Shown piece by piece: positions 11,946 through 13,880 of a stretch of 13,880 nucleotides of DNA (its first letter is position 1; the number at the start of each line of letters is the position of its first letter). The stretch lies in NCBI GenBank assembly GCA_046565595.1, contig JBKHYG010000091.1, positions 1 through 13,880 on the forward strand, in the 5' to 3' direction. The DNA is from JBKHYG01 sp046565595 (GTDB lineage: Bacteria; Actinomycetota; AC-67). The notes beneath the pieces were generated by a model, which saw only the letters and a program-made list of their open reading frames with translations, was not told the origin of the DNA and made no database searches. The position numbers and the translations under genes were made by a program.

Positions 11946-13697
11946 ATGTTGATCCGACTGCTCACCCGTCTGCGCTCGATGCTGCAGTACGAGAGCAACA
12001 TCCTGGTGATCACAGCCGTGGCCGTTGGGGTGCTGGCCGGCGTCGGAGCGATCGTCCTCGAGTACGCGCTGAGGGTCGTCGGTCACGGCCTGCTCGGCAG
12101 TGAAGACCTTGGGGATGTGAGCGCCCTTCGCATCGCCATCGCGCCCGCGATCGGCGCGCTGGTAGCCGGCCCTCTGATCGCCAGGTTCGCCAGCGAAGCC
12201 AAGGGCCACGGCGTGCCCGAGGTGATGCAGGCGGTCGCCCTGAAGGGAGGGCGGATCCGTGGGCGGGTCGCCGTGGTCAAGACGATCGCCTCTGCCTTCA
12301 CGATCGGTTCGGGCGGCTCGGCTGGTAGGGAAGGCCCGATCGTCCAGATCGGCGCCACGCTTGGAAGCAAGATCGCTCAGATGTTGCGGATGAGCGAGGC
12401 ACGCACCCGGACGCTGGTCGCGTGCGGGGCTGCTGGCGCGATCGCAGCTGCCTTCAACGCCCCTCTGGCCGGGGTCTTCTTCGCCCTCGAGGTCATCCTG
12501 CAACGATTCACCTCGAGGGGGTTCGCGACCGTCGTCCTGAGCGCGGTGACCGCGAGCGTGGTGTGGCGAACCGCCTTCGGCAACGCACCCGTCCTAGATG
12601 TTCCCGAGTTCGGTCTCCGCAACCCCATCGAACTGCTCTTCTACATAGTGCTTGGGATCGCGGCCGCGTTGGTAGCGGTGGTGTTCGTGAAGGTCTTGTA
12701 CGCCAGCGAGGACCGTTTCGATGCTTGGCGATTCCCCGAGGGCCTGAAGCCCTTCGTGGGCGCGGTTGGCCTGGGCGCGGTCGGCTATCTGCTGGTGAAG
12801 GGCGTCGGTTCACCACTGGTCTATGGGAACGGCATCCCCGGGATCAACCTCGCGCTGGCGAACGACCTGACCTGGAAGGTGCTGTTGGTGCTGTTGGTAG
12901 GCAAGTTGGTGGCGACCTGCCTGACGCTTGGCTCTGGAGCCTCCGGCGGTGTGTTCGCCCCCAGCCTGTTCATGGGCGCGATGCTCGGCGGCGTCATCGG
13001 CCAGGCGGTGAACGCGATCCTTCCGACGGCGACAGCGCGACCCGGCGCTTACGCGATGGTCGGCATGGCCGCGGTGTTCGCAGCCGCCGCGCAGGCCCCG
13101 ATCTCTAGCGTCTTGATCATCTTCGAGATGACCAACGATTACCGGATCATGTTGCCGCTGATGCTGGCGGTGGGCGTCGCCACCACCTTCTACACGCTGA
13201 TCATGGACGAATCGATCTACTCGCTGAAGCTGGCTCGTCGCGGCATCCAACTTCGCGAGGGTCGCGAAACGCATCTGATGGATCGAGTCTCGGTCCGCTC
13301 GGCCATCCAAGACGACTTCCCGAGCCTGCCCTGGCCGCCTGAGCCCGAACAGATCCGCGAGGTCATCGCGCGAAAGGGCTTCGAGACGGTCGTGGTCGTC
13401 GACGACGCTGGAGCCCTGGTCGGCTGCATCTCGCACGGCGAACTTCGTACCTGGCAAGAGGACGGCGCCAGGGACACGACGCTCGAGGATCTGCTCGACC
13501 GAGGCGCGCCAGGCGTCCTGGCAGACGAGTCCTTGGAGACCGCGTTCTCTCGACTCGCCCCCAGGGGGGCGCGCGTCGCTCCGGTGTTGGAAGGCGTGTG
13601 GTCGCGGAGGGTGATCGGCGTGGTGACGCGACAGTCCTTGCTGGGTGCCTATTGGTCCGCGGTCGAGGATCGCTCTATCCGACCAGACCCGCCCTGA
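11946..13697 (+). CDS. ClC-family chloride channel/transporter with C-terminal CBS pair, 583 aa
   Basis: Membrane protein carrying Cl- (or another anion) across the cytoplasmic membrane. Signature segments: GHGVPEVM (87-94), GSGGSAGREGP with gating Glu129, FNAPLAGVFFALEVILQ (170-186), GSGASGGVFAPSLFMGA (319-335) and the late Tyr425 (DESIYSLKL). Compared with E. coli ClcA, the gating Glu (E148) and Tyr445 equivalents are kept, the Ser107 equivalent is His88, and the internal proton glutamate E203 is Val183. Val is the residue found there in animal ClC channels, suggesting a channel or an uncoupled transporter rather than a classical 2Cl-/H+ exchanger. Residues ~443-575 hold two CBS motifs (ETVVVVDDAGALVGCISHGE and VAPVLEGVWSRRVIGVVTRQ), likely an adenine-nucleotide regulatory module. 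The 3' end overlaps the opposing TSUP gene by 23 bp. Confidence 0.93.
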   Translation: MLIRLLTRLRSMLQYESNILVITAVAVGVLAGVGAIVLEYALRVVGHGLLGSEDLGDVSALRIAIAPAIGALVAGPLIARFASEAKGHGVPEVMQAVALKGGRIRGRVAVVKTIASAFTIGSGGSAGREGPIVQIGATLGSKIAQMLRMSEARTRTLVACGAAGAIAAAFNAPLAGVFFALEVILQRFTSRGFATVVLSAVTASVVWRTAFGNAPVLDVPEFGLRNPIELLFYIVLGIAAALVAVVFVKVLYASEDRFDAWRFPEGLKPFVGAVGLGAVGYLLVKGVGSPLVYGNGIPGINLALANDLTWKVLLVLLVGKLVATCLTLGSGASGGVFAPSLFMGAMLGGVIGQAVNAILPTATARPGAYAMVGMAAVFAAAAQAPISSVLIIFEMTNDYRIMLPLMLAVGVATTFYTLIMDESIYSLKLARRGIQLREGRETHLMDRVSVRSAIQDDFPSLPWPPEPEQIREVIARKGFETVVVVDDAGALVGCISHGELRTWQEDGARDTTLEDLLDRGAPGVLADESLETAFSRLAPRGARVAPVLEGVWSRRVIGVVTRQSLLGAYWSAVEDRSIRPDPP

Positions 13698-13880
13698 TCG
13701 CCAGCACCCCACCCAGAGCCGCGAGCGCTATCGCGAGCGTCCTGATGGTCGCAGGACTGATCTGCCTGGCCATCGCGACGCCGACCAGGCCGCCCGCCGC
13801 AGCAGCTAGATAGAGACGGGCATCACTCGGCGGCCTCAGATCAAGCAGCAACATCGTCGCCGCGTTGTTGATCATGAAGT
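13675..13880 (-). CDS. TauE/SafE (TSUP) family permease, C-terminal part
   Basis: Partial: the frame is open across the right window edge, and the gene starts beyond it. The visible ~68 residues end at TAG 13677-13675. FMINNAATMLLLDLRPP is followed by two hydrophobic helices, LYLAAAAGGLVGVAMARQIS and TIRTLAIALAALGGVLAIRAGL. This last-two-helices pattern, with a Gly-rich GGLVG-ARQIS turn, is the usual C-terminus of TSUP permeases, which export sulfite, sulfoacetate or other organic anions. The substrate is unknown. ATG 13875 is an internal Met, not a supported start. Its last 23 bp overlap the ClC gene tail-to-tail. Confidence 0.7.
   Translation of the reverse strand, partial: FMINNAATMLLLDLRPPSDARLYLAAAAGGLVGVAMARQISPATIRTLAIALAALGGVLAIRAGLVG

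Noticed and set aside
12810..13712. 300-codon minus-strand open frame opposite the ClC gene
   Set aside because: Rich in Arg, His and Gln with no domain; it is antisense to unmistakable ClC and CBS coding sequence.

Overview
The window is GC-rich (by eye in the 60s percent). It carries a NucS-type mismatch endonuclease, actinobacterial-style S1 protease sequences and a secreted M15-like peptidase. This combination points to an actinomycetote, perhaps an uncultured Acidimicrobiia or Thermoleophilia-like lineage; the class is inference, and there is no rRNA, tRNA, CRISPR array, insertion sequence or phage gene to anchor it.

Left part (1-1602): no intact gene of any size is convincing here. I read three decayed gene remnants. 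The first is the C-terminal half of a chymotrypsin-like protease on the minus strand (about 244-625), with the GDSGSP motif intact but an in-frame TAG. The second is another S1-like protease on the plus strand (717-1379), with a membrane-anchor or signal start, an in-frame TAA, apparent frameshifts and GDLG in place of GDSG. The third is the last ~28 codons of a class I methyltransferase on the minus strand (1417-1511). A perfect 12-bp hairpin (194-222) follows the first relic.

Secreted pair (1603-5152, plus strand): a 733-aa exported alpha/beta-hydrolase (GYSMGG nucleophile elbow) is followed by a 384-aa exported M15-like metallopeptidase-fold protein. A 52-bp tandem duplication of the esterase 3' end, stop codon included, lies between them.

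Signalling/redox block (5149-10490, minus strand): in transcription order, a soluble PAS-HisKA-HATPase-REC hybrid kinase, an acyl-CoA dehydrogenase-fold flavoprotein that lacks a recognisable catalytic glutamate, and a soluble pseudo-receiver/PAS/GAF/PAS/HisKA/HATPase kinase. The last two are separated by a single base, so the flavoprotein and kinase are probably co-translated. The block converges on the M15-like gene with the two stop codons sharing one CTAG, and a perfect 11-bp inverted repeat sits inside the kinase 3' end.

Right part (10592-13880): nucS (plus), a TrmH/SpoU-family RNA methyltransferase (minus, convergent with nucS), a ClC-family chloride channel/transporter with C-terminal CBS domains (plus, divergent from the methyltransferase), and the C-terminal end of a TauE/SafE (TSUP) permease (minus) cut by the window edge and overlapping the ClC gene by 23 bp. 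These look like ordinary chromosomal genes. The parts most worth a second look are the flavoprotein/two-kinase block, the protease relics and the two cases of duplicated gene 3' ends.
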